Shown: positions 37,601 through 46,165 of the stretch, piece after piece
Position numbering within the stretch: the stretch's first letter is position 1
Layout: each line of letters starts with the position of its first letter
Assembly: GCF_002806995.1 (NCBI RefSeq)
Contig: NZ_NIHE01000003.1
Location: forward strand, 124,001 to 188,000
Direction of reading: 5' to 3'
DNA from: Confluentibacter lentus
GTDB lineage: Bacteria > Bacteroidota > Bacteroidia > Flavobacteriales > Flavobacteriaceae
DNA: 64,000 nucleotides
Position numbers and translations under genes: made by a program
The notes under the pieces: model-generated
The model's database searches: none
Told to the model about the DNA's origin: nothing
What the model saw: only the letters and a program-made list of their open reading frames with translations

Positions 37601-37960
37601 GACTTCAAGATAGGGAAGAAGTTCTTTTTTGATGGTTTCATTATACTCAAATGGGTATTCTTCAGCAGATTCTTCAACAAAGAAATCAAATGGATTGATA
37701 GTTTTTAAATCGGCAATAATTTCAACATCAATGGACAATTCCGTGGTTTTCTCAGGAAAAATCAACCGTGCCAAATAATTCCCAAAAGGATCTTGCTGCC
37801 AATTAAAGAATTGGTTTTCGGGTTTTATTTTTATAGAATAAGCTTCAATAGGTGTTCTGCTATGTGGCGCAGGCCTTAATCTAAAAATATGTGGAGAAAG
37901 AGATACGGGCCTATCGTATTTATATAATGTTTTATGTGAAATTACAATCTTTAATGCCAT
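34637..37960 (-). CDS. Transglutaminase-DUF2126 fusion protein
   Basis: 1107 residues. Residues 1-90 are the transglutaminase N-terminal domain; the core follows with C180 (KNGSCRDYAW), H229 (DLHAW) and D245 (IGFDATSG), so the triad is intact. From about 290 to the end is DUF2126 (COG4196), marked by QKGDVRLTMGGEPTFVS, GKWYPGEPLPRW, KHTGTGGGNHVTLGG, ELRAFDMPPHPQMSLMQNLLVR and VAHPGGRSYDTYP. DUF2126 is thought to be a glutamine-synthetase-like COOH-NH2 ligase. First gene of the cluster, 12 bases before the ATP-grasp gene. Confidence 0.93.
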   Translation of the reverse strand: MALKIVISHKTLYKYDRPVSLSPHIFRLRPAPHSRTPIEAYSIKIKPENQFFNWQQDPFGNYLARLIFPEKTTELSIDVEIIADLKTINPFDFFVEESAEEYPFEYNETIKKELLPYLEVTERGKLLMDFLATIDKTPRKTIFFLIDINRKIYEYLNYNIRMDPGVQTCEETLSQKNGSCRDYAWLFVQTLRHLGFGARFVSGYLVQLKSDEKSLDGPSGPEEDFTDLHAWAEVYLPGAGWIGFDATSGLLAGEGHIPLACTPSFESAAPVSGMTDICETEFFFENSVKRIFESPRVTKPYTEEQWKAIYKLGFQVEKQLQKGDVRLTMGGEPTFVSIDDMESPEWNTDADGPHKRELAKNLSARLYDTFAKGGILHQAQGKWYPGEPLPRWSIELCWRKDEKPIWRDKKLFSLFSDNPKIPKDADRLFLKSLTKYLGITDTTIKPTFEDSFYFLWQEGKMPLDIDPTKEDGNMLVKNKLKEILKEGTSKAIGYVLPLNNTMGDWYTCHWEFRREHLFLIPGNSPVGLRLPLDSLLLKPEHEEFPVFQPDLFSKKKKLRNYKRVVNSRIENVQNNGIPLKKTNYFIRTALCTEIRDEKLHLFLPPLDSAEIFLDLMASIEATAKELSIPVIIEGYDPPKDNRLESMKVTPDPGVIEVNVHPAKNWEELTYNTLTLYDQAKKSRLGTEKFMLDGKHTGTGGGNHVTLGGVTPADSPLLRKPSLLRSLLTFWQHHPGLSYLFSGAFIGATSQAPRIDEARMENLYELEIAFEQIPKEGKVPFWLTDRLFRHLLTDLTGNTHRAEFCIDKLYSPDSSSGRLGILELRAFDMPPHPQMSLMQNLLVRTLVAWFWNKPYEHKLVRWGTELHDKFLIEHFVREDIKDIVAQLNKAGYKFREDWFNPFFEFRFPLHGMVKINDINMELRAGIEPWNVLGEEATGTGTARYVDSSVERLQVKVSNFNNERYVLTCNGIKVDLKSTTVREEFVAGVRYKAWNPYSAMHPTIDVDTPLVFDIIDTWNKRSIGGCTYFVAHPGGRSYDTYPVNSYEAESRRISRFWEFGHTQGEVENISQDSDKSNKTVKEKSAEKKFTYKVLPTNFEFPNTLDLRKK

Positions 37961-38156
37961 GTATTAACTTGATTTAAAATTACATACAATGTAGGTTTTT
38001 TTTATGTAGATTTTTTAAAAAAACATCCTAAATAGTCACATAATTTACGCTGATAAATTATGATTTTATCATTTTTAAAAGAAAGATTTTTGAATCTGTA
38101 AATTTAGACGTAAAAAATGGCTATTGATACGTTAAAAGAAGACATGATAGATTCCT

Positions 38157-39197
38157 TTACTCCGTATAGATTTGATTTTCTTGTTCGGCTACTCTTATAA
38201 AAGTAGTGCGTTTGGTAAGCTCTTTCAATCTTTGCGCACCAACATAGGTACACGTACTTCGTAAACCGCCTAAAATGTCTTGCAAAGTGTTATCGACTTT
38301 CCCTCTGTATGGGATTTCAACCGTTTTTCCTTCACTGGCTCTGTATTCAGCCACATGACCAACGTGTTTTTCCATAGCGGTTGAAGAACTCATGCCATAA
38401 AATTTTCTGTAGGGTTTCCCATTTTTTTCTATAATTTCCCCGCCACTTTCATCATGCCCTGCAAACATGCCACCAAGCATCACGAAATCGGCTCCAGCAC
38501 CAAAGGCTTTAGCGACATCCCCGGGTGTTACGCAGCCACCATCACTAATTATTTGTCCGCCCAAACCATGAGCAGCATCTGCACATTCAATAATCGCGGA
38601 TAATTGTGGATAACCAACACCCGTTTTTATTCTGGTGGTGCATACTGAACCTGGCCCGATGCCCACTTTGACAATATCGGCACCTGATAGTAAAAGTTCT
38701 TCAACCATTTCACCTGTGACTACATTTCCAGCGATAATGACTTTGTCTGGATATAAATTCCTAGTCTTCTTCACAAAGTTTGCAAAATGTTCAGAATAGC
38801 CATTGGCAACGTCAATACATATAAATTTAAGTTGTGGATTTTGACTAATAATAGTAGCTAATTTATCGGAATCGTGTTTGCTTATTCCAGTGCTTATGGC
38901 TAGATAATCTGCCATAGAGTCTTGGGCATTTTCAAAAAACAGATTCCAATCATTAATGGTGTAATGTTTGTGTATAGCAGTAATTAATTTTTTATTGGAT
39001 AGGGCATGAGCCATTTCAAATGTACCCACGGTATCCATATTCGCGGCAATAATAGGAATGCCTTCCCAAGTTATGGGGCTATGCAAAAATTTGAATTCCC
39101 GTTCTAAATTAACTTCCGATCTGCTTTTTAATGTGGAGCGTTTTGGACGAATCATAACATCCTTAAATCCTAACTTTATATCGTATTCTATGCGCAT
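38157..39197 (-). CDS. guaC: GMP reductase
   Basis: 346 residues, matching the E. coli GuaC-type enzyme in length. It converts GMP to IMP with NADPH in purine salvage. The IMPDH/GMPR barrel is visible with [22 protein letters not shown], and the catalytic C186 in [11 protein letters not shown], followed by [33 protein letters not shown]. No CBS domains are present, which separates it from IMP dehydrogenase. A single gene on the minus strand. Confidence 0.95.
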   Translation of the reverse strand: MRIEYDIKLGFKDVMIRPKRSTLKSRSEVNLEREFKFLHSPITWEGIPIIAANMDTVGTFEMAHALSNKKLITAIHKHYTINDWNLFFENAQDSMADYLAISTGISKHDSDKLATIISQNPQLKFICIDVANGYSEHFANFVKKTRNLYPDKVIIAGNVVTGEMVEELLLSGADIVKVGIGPGSVCTTRIKTGVGYPQLSAIIECADAAHGLGGQIISDGGCVTPGDVAKAFGAGADFVMLGGMFAGHDESGGEIIEKNGKPYRKFYGMSSSTAMEKHVGHVAEYRASEGKTVEIPYRGKVDNTLQDILGGLRSTCTYVGAQRLKELTKRTTFIRVAEQENQIYTE

Positions 39198-39346
39198 AAG
39201 TATCTGAAATTAATCCTATATCAAAAATATGTCTTTTTTAAGATTTAGGATTAAAAAATGTAACATATATTAAAGGGCAATCAAAAACCATAATTGTTTT
39301 GTGTATTTAATTAATTATGGATTATGTTTGTTAAAATAATAATTTA

Positions 39347-40774
39347 ATGATGTTTTTATCACAATTCAGTAAGTTTTCAAAACGTATTATTGGGCTATCT
39401 TTTTTAGCATTGGTCGCCATTTCCGTTATTTTTTACTTGCTGTATAGTTATATAGAGGGAAATAAAGATTTGCATGTTATTGCTACATTGTTATTAATTA
39501 TTGTAACCATATTGCTTATAGCAGTTGTATACCTTTTATGGAACAAGGCACATGATGGTTATGTTAAATCGGAGTTAATTAACAATATAAATGAACTTGA
39601 AAAAAGCTTAGAAAAGGCCAATTTACTTGTCGACCATAAATCGGTTTATTTGGCAAATATGAGCCATGAAATAAGGATACCCCTTAATGCCGTATTGGGA
39701 ATGCTTAATATGTTGAAAAAAACCAATTTGGATAGTGACCAAATGGCTGAGGTTGAAATTGCCCAATATTCATCAGAGCATTTATTACAGTTGGTGAATA
39801 TGATTTTAGATAACGCTAAGTTTGATGATGAAGCAACAGACTTGAATTTAGTTGTAATCGATTTAGAGTCAGACTTGTCTAAACTTTTCAAAGTTTTGGA
39901 ATATCAAGCTTGGGACAAAAACCTAGATTTTGAATTTAAATTCTTATCAGAGAAAAAACCTAAATTCTTGTTGTTGGGAGATTTATCACGAATTCAACAA
40001 GTGCTTATTAATTTGATTAATAATGCCATTAAATTTACACATTCAGGTAAAATATCGATTACTATACATCAAACGGTTAGTAATGATGACAACCAAATAG
40101 TTACTTTTTATGTTAAAGATACAGGTGTAGGCTTGTCTGCTTTTGAAGTTAATAGAATTTTTAAAACCTCTAAAAATGATGATATATCAACTATGCAACA
40201 TTATAGAGGTGGTGGTATGGGACTTTCCATTTCATACAAACTAGTGAAATTAATGGGAGGGGAGTTAGAAGTGGAAAGTAAAGAAAATGAAGGTTCTATT
40301 TTTTATTTTAGTTTACAGTTAAAAAAGACCTTGAATCTTAAAGTTGAGGCTAAAGAACCTGCATCTGATTTACTGAATAAATTCGATTATAAATTTAGTG
40401 TGCTTGTGGCTGAAGATAATAAAATAAACCAAAAGGTTATTAAGTTTTTGCTTGAGCAACAAGGGGCAGATTGTACCTTGGTAAGAAACGGGCTTGAAGC
40501 TGTAAAGCTGTATAATATTTTAGATTTTGATTTGATTTTTATGGATATTTATATGCCCGAAATGGATGGATACGAAGCCACTAAAACTATTAAGGCTAGC
40601 GATAAATATGCTAAAACTAATACACCAATCATAGCTGTTTCGGCAAGTGCTTTTGAGGCGGATATTAAAAAAGCCAAATTATCTGGGGTTGATGATTTTT
40701 TGGCAAAGCCGATTGAAACTGAAAGGCTGAAAGAACTATTGGTTAAATATTCACCGCAAAATCAGTCAAATTAA
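39347..40774 (+). CDS. Hybrid histidine kinase with receiver domain
   Basis: 475 residues. Two membrane segments (about 13-33 and 44-64) are joined by a loop of roughly ten residues, so no periplasmic sensor exists. A short coiled coil leads to the HisKA box with H107 (MSHEIRIPLNAVLGM), then the ATPase domain (NLINNAIKFT, DTGVGLS, GGGMGLSIS) and a C-terminal receiver with DLIFMDIYMPEMDGYEA, phosphoacceptor D400 and K in LAKPIE. The usual T of HEIRTPLN is I. No DNA-binding output is present, so it must pass phosphate to an unlinked partner. Confidence 0.93.
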   Translation: MMFLSQFSKFSKRIIGLSFLALVAISVIFYLLYSYIEGNKDLHVIATLLLIIVTILLIAVVYLLWNKAHDGYVKSELINNINELEKSLEKANLLVDHKSVYLANMSHEIRIPLNAVLGMLNMLKKTNLDSDQMAEVEIAQYSSEHLLQLVNMILDNAKFDDEATDLNLVVIDLESDLSKLFKVLEYQAWDKNLDFEFKFLSEKKPKFLLLGDLSRIQQVLINLINNAIKFTHSGKISITIHQTVSNDDNQIVTFYVKDTGVGLSAFEVNRIFKTSKNDDISTMQHYRGGGMGLSISYKLVKLMGGELEVESKENEGSIFYFSLQLKKTLNLKVEAKEPASDLLNKFDYKFSVLVAEDNKINQKVIKFLLEQQGADCTLVRNGLEAVKLYNILDFDLIFMDIYMPEMDGYEATKTIKASDKYAKTNTPIIAVSASAFEADIKKAKLSGVDDFLAKPIETERLKELLVKYSPQNQSN

Positions 40775-40777
40775 GCG

Positions 40778-41161
40778 TTACGATTTAACGGCAATCATGC
40801 TGATTTCAACATGTACATCTTTTGGCAGCCGTGCAACTTGCACTGTTTCTCTAGCAGGTGCATTAGCATCATCAAAATAACTTCCGTATACCTCGTTTAT
40901 TAGTGTAAAATCATTCATGTCACTAATAAAAATGGTAGTTTTAACCACATTTTCAAAGCTCATATCAGCAGCATTAAGGACTGCTTTTAGGTTTTCCAAA
41001 ACCTGTCTGGTTTCCGCTTTTATATCATCTAAAACCAACTGGCCAGTTTCAATATTCATAGCAATTTGACCAGAGAGATACAAGGTGTCTCCACTTAAAA
41101 TAGCTTGATTGTAGGGGCCAATTGGTGCTGGGGCATTGGGTGTATTAATAACTTTTCGCAT
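40778..41161 (-). CDS. ridA: RidA/YjgF family reactive-imine deaminase
   Basis: 127 residues, usual RidA length. It hydrolyses 2-aminoacrylate and other enamine/imine by-products of PLP enzymes. NAPAPIGPYNQAILSGDTLYLSGQIA and the C-terminal PARETVQVARLPKDVHVEISMIAV, with the conserved arginine, are present. It is convergent with the kinase gene with a 3-base gap, and lies 23 bases after lptD on the minus strand, so it is possibly read from the lptD promoter. Confidence 0.93.
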   Translation of the reverse strand: MRKVINTPNAPAPIGPYNQAILSGDTLYLSGQIAMNIETGQLVLDDIKAETRQVLENLKAVLNAADMSFENVVKTTIFISDMNDFTLINEVYGSYFDDANAPARETVQVARLPKDVHVEISMIAVKS

Positions 41162-41184
41162 ATAAACTTATATTAAAGAATTAA

Positions 41185-43935
41185 TTAAAGACGTTGGTCT
41201 GGTTGCCTACGTTTTTCGTATTTAAGGTCTTTTAAGATGTTGGATTTTATGCCAATAAAAAAGTTCCATGAACTGATGGTGCTAAAAGGTACCCAACTAA
41301 AATTCATGCGCCAACTCAACAAATCACGCTCAAAACGTAATTGCGTAAAGGTAAAACCGTTACTTTTTAGATCATAACCAGAAGAGGCGCCAACCGACCA
41401 TTTAGGTGATAGTTCTATATCTCCAGAAAACATGAGAGAGTGCGACGATATTAAATTTTCTCTCCTCGTATTTGAATAGTTTACTGCATACGCTAAACGT
41501 AAGCTCCATGGAATTTTATTGTTATAAAATTCTGAAATCGGGTCCTCTTCAGCGGTTTCTTCTTCATCTTCAGGAATTTGATTTGAATAATCTTGAGGTA
41601 GCCCAAATAAATCATCATCCCTACCACCGTTTCTCACATTTTCTTCAATACCCCTATTATTTTTATTCTTTTTATTGTCTTTGCTAGAAAACGAGGTGCT
41701 TGCTGTAAAATTGGCACTGGTAAGCCTGAATAAGCTACCACCATTGTCTATATTGAATTTATCAATCTTATTATTGTTGTTGTCCAGTGCATAAGGATCT
41801 AAAGTGGCTCCAAAGTTAATACTCAATTTATTATCAAATAATTGGGTGCCCCCAGTCATTCTTACAGGGCTCCACTGTAATGAATCTCCAGCGAGATTAT
41901 AACCGGTTGAAAAATTTAAATTGTTTAATAGGATGATCTTTTTTAGTTCTGTAGCCGTTGTATCTTTATCCCTTACCTTGGCTTCAAAATTATTTGAAAC
42001 AGAAAGCCCTACTGAACTTGAAAATGTTTGATTGGGAGTTCCAAAAATGGATCTTTCAAAACGGGTGTATTCTACATCGCTAGTGGTAAGCCCATCGGCA
42101 CTTACAACCTCATACGTATCATAATATCTATCAAATGCAGGATTAACATTGTAGCTAACAGAAGGCCTTACAATATGTCTTAATGCTTTAATTTTCGTGT
42201 CTTTACCTTCTTTTTCAAAATTGAACATCCCATATATGGTGGTTCCCAAACTAGCACTAAAATTATAGGTTCTAAAGCTGTCAAAGTTATTAATAGTATC
42301 CACTACAATGGTTCTGTTTAATTCGTCAAAGGATTTTTTAATGGTTTTAAAAGTCCAAACTTCGTTATAATTGGTGCTAGCACTTAAACTGAAATGTTTA
42401 AACAGTTTAAAGTTGGTGCTCAACGGTATGTTGTGTTGAAATCCTGCTTCGGCATCTTTAAACATTTGTTTTGTAAAGAAGAGTGAATCGGTTGTTCTAA
42501 TTCTATTTTCTCCTCTCACATTATATTGCAAGCTCACATTATGAATCATGCCCTTTTTTGTCCCTGTTTTGGGTGCAAAGGGAAAAATTCTACCAACACT
42601 ACCTTGAAACGTTGGCAGCGTCATATTAATTTCTTGTGTATTGGTGTTTTGTGTATGTGTAGCGGTAAGGCTAATATTTGTCTGTGGCTCTCCTTGAAAT
42701 GTTTTTGAATAAGATACAGATGATGATAGCGTATTGTTTAAGGTACTTCCAATATTTGCTTGATTAAGTGTGGTTCTATAATAGGTGCTACTACCTAAGT
42801 TTACGGAAGCTGAAAAGCGTGAATTCGGACTTGATTTTCCATCTTGACTATGGGACCATCGCAAATTGTAAACCGTAGATTTTGAATAATCGGGAAAACC
42901 ACGCTCACTACTTATCAAGTTTTCATACCTAAAGGCAAAATTGCCCCTGAATTTATAACGCAGGGCATAAGTACTTTCCATACGCAATCCATAACTTCCA
43001 TTGGTATAATAATCTCCTAAAACGGCTAAATCAACATAATCACTTATGGCAAAATAATAGCCCCCATTTTGTAAAAAATACCCTCTTTCGTTCTGTTCTC
43101 CAAATGTAGGGATAATAATACCAGATGTTTGTTTTTCTGTTTGGGGAAAAAAACCAAAAGGCAAACCTATGGGGGTTGGTACATCATAGATAAATAAGTT
43201 CGCTAGACCAGTTACTATTTTTTTCCCAGGAACCACTTTTGCTTTCCTTAATAAAATATAATACTCAGGGTCATCAAGATTTTCGGCTGTTGTATATTTT
43301 CCTCTATTTATAAAATATACCGAATCGTTTTCTTTTTTTGTCAACGAGGCAATAACAGTACCTCCTGATTGTTCTGTTACACTATTATAAATGAGAGCTT
43401 TTTCAGTTTTAGTATTAAAAACAATGGAATCTGGTTCCACAATATTTTCACCTTGGGTAAAAATAGGTGCTTGTACATAAGTCTTGGTAGAGTCTATAAT
43501 ACCTTTGGCGTAAACGGTATTTTTACTATAATCAACAGTAATACTCCCCGCTTTTATATTAATATTCCCATAAGTTATTTCAGCTTCATTATACAGGTAA
43601 AGTTGTTTCTTTTTTTGGTTGAATGAGGTGTAATCAGTTGCCTTATAGGTTACAATATCTGTTAGAGTTTCTTTTTTGGGTTTAATGGAATCCTTTACTA
43701 TGGTGTCTTGGGCCTTTTCTGAAGTTTCAGGAAGCAACAAACTACCAACACTTACAACAATACTGTCTTTAACACTTGGTTCTATAGATTCTTGCTTTTT
43801 CGGGAAGTCTTGGGCGAAGCTAAACGTGTTGATAAACACTGTAAAACTTAATGCAAAAAGTATTTTAAAGTTGTTTGTATGCAACGCTTTTAAATGTATT
43901 TTTGTAAAAGTATGGCTCGGTTTTTGAAAAGCCAA
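41185..43935 (-). CDS. lptD: LPS-assembly outer-membrane protein LptD-like
   Basis: Up to 916 residues. After a signal peptide (ILFALSFTVFINTFSFAQ) comes an acidic linker, an OstA/LptA-like jellyroll (about 80-230, with YKATDYTSFNQKKKQLYLYNEAEITYGNINIKAG) and a long barrel with GLPFGFFPQTEKQTSGIIIPTFGE, a family hallmark. It inserts LPS into the outer leaflet with LptE. The coordinates use a TTG at 43935; a second TTG at 43884 gives MHTNNFKILFALSF, a more compact signal peptide. Divergent from the amidase gene. Confidence 0.9.
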   Translation of the reverse strand: MAFQKPSHTFTKIHLKALHTNNFKILFALSFTVFINTFSFAQDFPKKQESIEPSVKDSIVVSVGSLLLPETSEKAQDTIVKDSIKPKKETLTDIVTYKATDYTSFNQKKKQLYLYNEAEITYGNINIKAGSITVDYSKNTVYAKGIIDSTKTYVQAPIFTQGENIVEPDSIVFNTKTEKALIYNSVTEQSGGTVIASLTKKENDSVYFINRGKYTTAENLDDPEYYILLRKAKVVPGKKIVTGLANLFIYDVPTPIGLPFGFFPQTEKQTSGIIIPTFGEQNERGYFLQNGGYYFAISDYVDLAVLGDYYTNGSYGLRMESTYALRYKFRGNFAFRYENLISSERGFPDYSKSTVYNLRWSHSQDGKSSPNSRFSASVNLGSSTYYRTTLNQANIGSTLNNTLSSSVSYSKTFQGEPQTNISLTATHTQNTNTQEINMTLPTFQGSVGRIFPFAPKTGTKKGMIHNVSLQYNVRGENRIRTTDSLFFTKQMFKDAEAGFQHNIPLSTNFKLFKHFSLSASTNYNEVWTFKTIKKSFDELNRTIVVDTINNFDSFRTYNFSASLGTTIYGMFNFEKEGKDTKIKALRHIVRPSVSYNVNPAFDRYYDTYEVVSADGLTTSDVEYTRFERSIFGTPNQTFSSSVGLSVSNNFEAKVRDKDTTATELKKIILLNNLNFSTGYNLAGDSLQWSPVRMTGGTQLFDNKLSINFGATLDPYALDNNNNKIDKFNIDNGGSLFRLTSANFTASTSFSSKDNKKNKNNRGIEENVRNGGRDDDLFGLPQDYSNQIPEDEEETAEEDPISEFYNNKIPWSLRLAYAVNYSNTRRENLISSHSLMFSGDIELSPKWSVGASSGYDLKSNGFTFTQLRFERDLLSWRMNFSWVPFSTISSWNFFIGIKSNILKDLKYEKRRQPDQRL

Positions 43936-44046
43936 AATTACATATATTTTTCTGTGATTAATTTAATTATTGAACAAAAAATTTAAATTAAACATACGCT
44001 TAAATCCATAGAGTAATAAGTTGCATTTTTAGTCGTTAAAATTCAT

Positions 44047-45174
44047 ATGAGAACGAACAGTTTATCCATTTTAGTATCCTTTATACTAGTATTAACATTA
44101 TCTTCATTTATCCTCAAAAATGATGCCTACGGCCAATCTGAAAAGTTTGTTGTTGTTTTAGATGCTGGTCATGGTGGTAAAGATTCGGGTAATTTAGGAA
44201 ATGGTTACAGAGAAAAGGACATTGCTTTAAATGTTGTATTAAAAATTGGAGAAGAATTAGAGAAAAATCCAAATATTAAAGTCGTTTATACACGCAAAAC
44301 AGATGTATTTGTTGATTTATTCGAAAGAGGAAAAATAGCCAACAGAGCCAAAGCAGACTTATTTGTGTCTGTACATTGTAACGCCCATAAATCGCAAGCT
44401 TTTGGCACGGAAACCTTTGTTTTAGGTATTCACAAAAACCAGACAAATTTTGAAGTCGCAAAAAAAGAGAATGCCGTAATTTTCATGGAAAATGACCACG
44501 AAAGTAAATATGATGGTTTTGACCCAAATTCGCCAGAATCAGCCATAAGTATCATGTTAGGACAGGAAGAATATTTAGATCAAAGTATATTTTTGGCCAG
44601 TTTAATCCAAGACAATTTCACCAATAAATTAAAGCGAAATAACAGAAAAGTAAAGCAGGCTGGTTTTATAGTGTTGCACCAAAGTGTTATGCCAAGTGTT
44701 TTGGTAGAGCTTGGATTTTTAACAAATAATGCAGAGGGTGCTTATTTAAATTCAAAGAAGGGTCAGACGGATATGTCATTAAATATAGCCGATGCCATTT
44801 TAAAGTATAAAAAAGCTGTAGATTTAAATGTAGAAGGAGGGGCGTTGATAGACGAACATTTAGAAGATGATGATTCGTCAGAAATTATAACTTCAACGGC
44901 TATTGACTCTGATATAGAGTTTAAAGTCCAAATAGCTGCCAGTTCTAACGATTTAATTACAAAGCCTTATAATTTTAAAGGATTAGAGGCTGTGACAAAA
45001 GTAAAAGAAGAGGGTTTATATAAATATTATTACGGATTAACTTCAGATTATAATGTTATTAAAAGGCTTGAAGACGAAGCAAAAAGCAAAGGCTACACCT
45101 CTTGTTTTATTGTTGCCTTTAAACAAGGAAAAAAGATACCGTTATCCGATGCATTAAAAACAACTGCTAATTAA
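44047..45174 (+). CDS. N-acetylmuramoyl-L-alanine amidase with SPOR-like tail
   Basis: 375 residues with a signal peptide (cleavage near AYGQ). The Amidase_3 domain carries zinc ligands H42 (DAGHGGKDSG), E56 and H110 (VSVHCNAH) and catalytic E221 (VLVELGF), so it should be active in splitting septal peptidoglycan. The C-terminal 100 residues (FKVQIAASSNDL, then KYYYGLTSDYNVIKRLEDEAKSKGYTSCFIVAF) look like a SPOR-type glycan-binding domain. It is the first gene of a plus-strand run with an MCE protein, and faces lptD. Confidence 0.94.
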   Translation: MRTNSLSILVSFILVLTLSSFILKNDAYGQSEKFVVVLDAGHGGKDSGNLGNGYREKDIALNVVLKIGEELEKNPNIKVVYTRKTDVFVDLFERGKIANRAKADLFVSVHCNAHKSQAFGTETFVLGIHKNQTNFEVAKKENAVIFMENDHESKYDGFDPNSPESAISIMLGQEEYLDQSIFLASLIQDNFTNKLKRNNRKVKQAGFIVLHQSVMPSVLVELGFLTNNAEGAYLNSKKGQTDMSLNIADAILKYKKAVDLNVEGGALIDEHLEDDDSSEIITSTAIDSDIEFKVQIAASSNDLITKPYNFKGLEAVTKVKEEGLYKYYYGLTSDYNVIKRLEDEAKSKGYTSCFIVAFKQGKKIPLSDALKTTAN

Positions 45175-45220
45175 AGGCATTCTTTTTAAATTTATTTTAA
45201 ATTTGTGCATCTAAACCCCT

Positions 45221-46159
45221 ATGATTTTGAAAATATCAAAAGAAGTAAAAACCGCTATACTAGTTATTTTAGGAATTGCCCTATTTATTTTTGGATTCAA
45301 TTATTTAAAAGGCAAAAATTTATTTGAGTCAACAGATGTATACTATACTAAGTTCGATTACAATGCCTTAACCAAAGCTTCTACCGTTACTGTAAATGGA
45401 AATGTTGTAGGTAAAATTCAAGATATAAAATACGATTACGAAAGTGGAAAAACCATCGTATCGTTTTCTGTGAACGACAAATTGAAGTTTTCCAAAAGCA
45501 GTACAGTACGCATGTACGAAACTGGCTTGATGGGAGGCAATGGTTTAGCTATTATTAATAGTTATGAAGGTGAAGTCGCTAAGTATGGCGACATGCTACA
45601 ATCTGAAGTGGAACCTGGACTCATTACTAGTTTAACAAAAAACTTTTCAGGAATAAGTGATAACTTGGATATTACATTAAAATCAACCGATTCACTTATC
45701 AACAATTTAAACAGCATTGTTATTGATGATTCTGAAGAAGGACTAAAACGAACGATAGCCGAATTAAATGCAACATTAAAAGGATTTAAACAATTATCTT
45801 TTTCAGCAAATGGTTTGATTTCTAAAAATGATGAAAATATAGCCGTCATACTTGAAAACTTTAAAACAACTAGCGAAAATTTATCTCTTTTAACAACAGA
45901 ATTGAAAGATGCCAAATTAAGTAATACAGTAGAAAGCCTAAATAAAACGGTAGCGAGTTTAAATACGGTTTTAGCGACTATTGAAAAAGGCGAAGGCTCC
46001 ATGGGCAAATTATTAAAAGATGAAGCCTTGTATAACAACCTAAAAGGCGCTTCAAAAGAAATGGAAGAGTTGTTACGGGATATTAAGCTTCACCCAAAAC
46101 GCTATTTTAGAGTGCTATCAAAAAAAGAAATACCTTATTCAGAAGAGTCCGTTAACTAA
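45221..46159 (+). CDS. MlaD/MCE-domain lipid-transport protein
   Basis: 312 residues: one N-terminal membrane anchor (about 10-28), an MCE domain (about 35-115, with TVTVNGNVVGKIQDI and SSTVRMYETGLMGGNGLAII), then a long helical region of Ser/Asn-rich heptads. MlaD-type proteins carry phospholipids between membranes with an ABC ATPase and permease, but none of these is encoded next to it, so its partners are elsewhere. It is 46 bases after the amidase gene and 6 bases before the Fe-S protein gene. Confidence 0.92.
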   Translation: MILKISKEVKTAILVILGIALFIFGFNYLKGKNLFESTDVYYTKFDYNALTKASTVTVNGNVVGKIQDIKYDYESGKTIVSFSVNDKLKFSKSSTVRMYETGLMGGNGLAIINSYEGEVAKYGDMLQSEVEPGLITSLTKNFSGISDNLDITLKSTDSLINNLNSIVIDDSEEGLKRTIAELNATLKGFKQLSFSANGLISKNDENIAVILENFKTTSENLSLLTTELKDAKLSNTVESLNKTVASLNTVLATIEKGEGSMGKLLKDEALYNNLKGASKEMEELLRDIKLHPKRYFRVLSKKEIPYSEESVN

Positions 46160-46165
46160 GCATTT

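Noticed and set aside
38117-38200. Plus-strand 27-codon frame MAIDTLKEDMIDS... near the guaC 3' end
   Set aside because: It overlaps the end of guaC, is very short, ends soon after, and has no recognisable homologue or promoter; probably chance.
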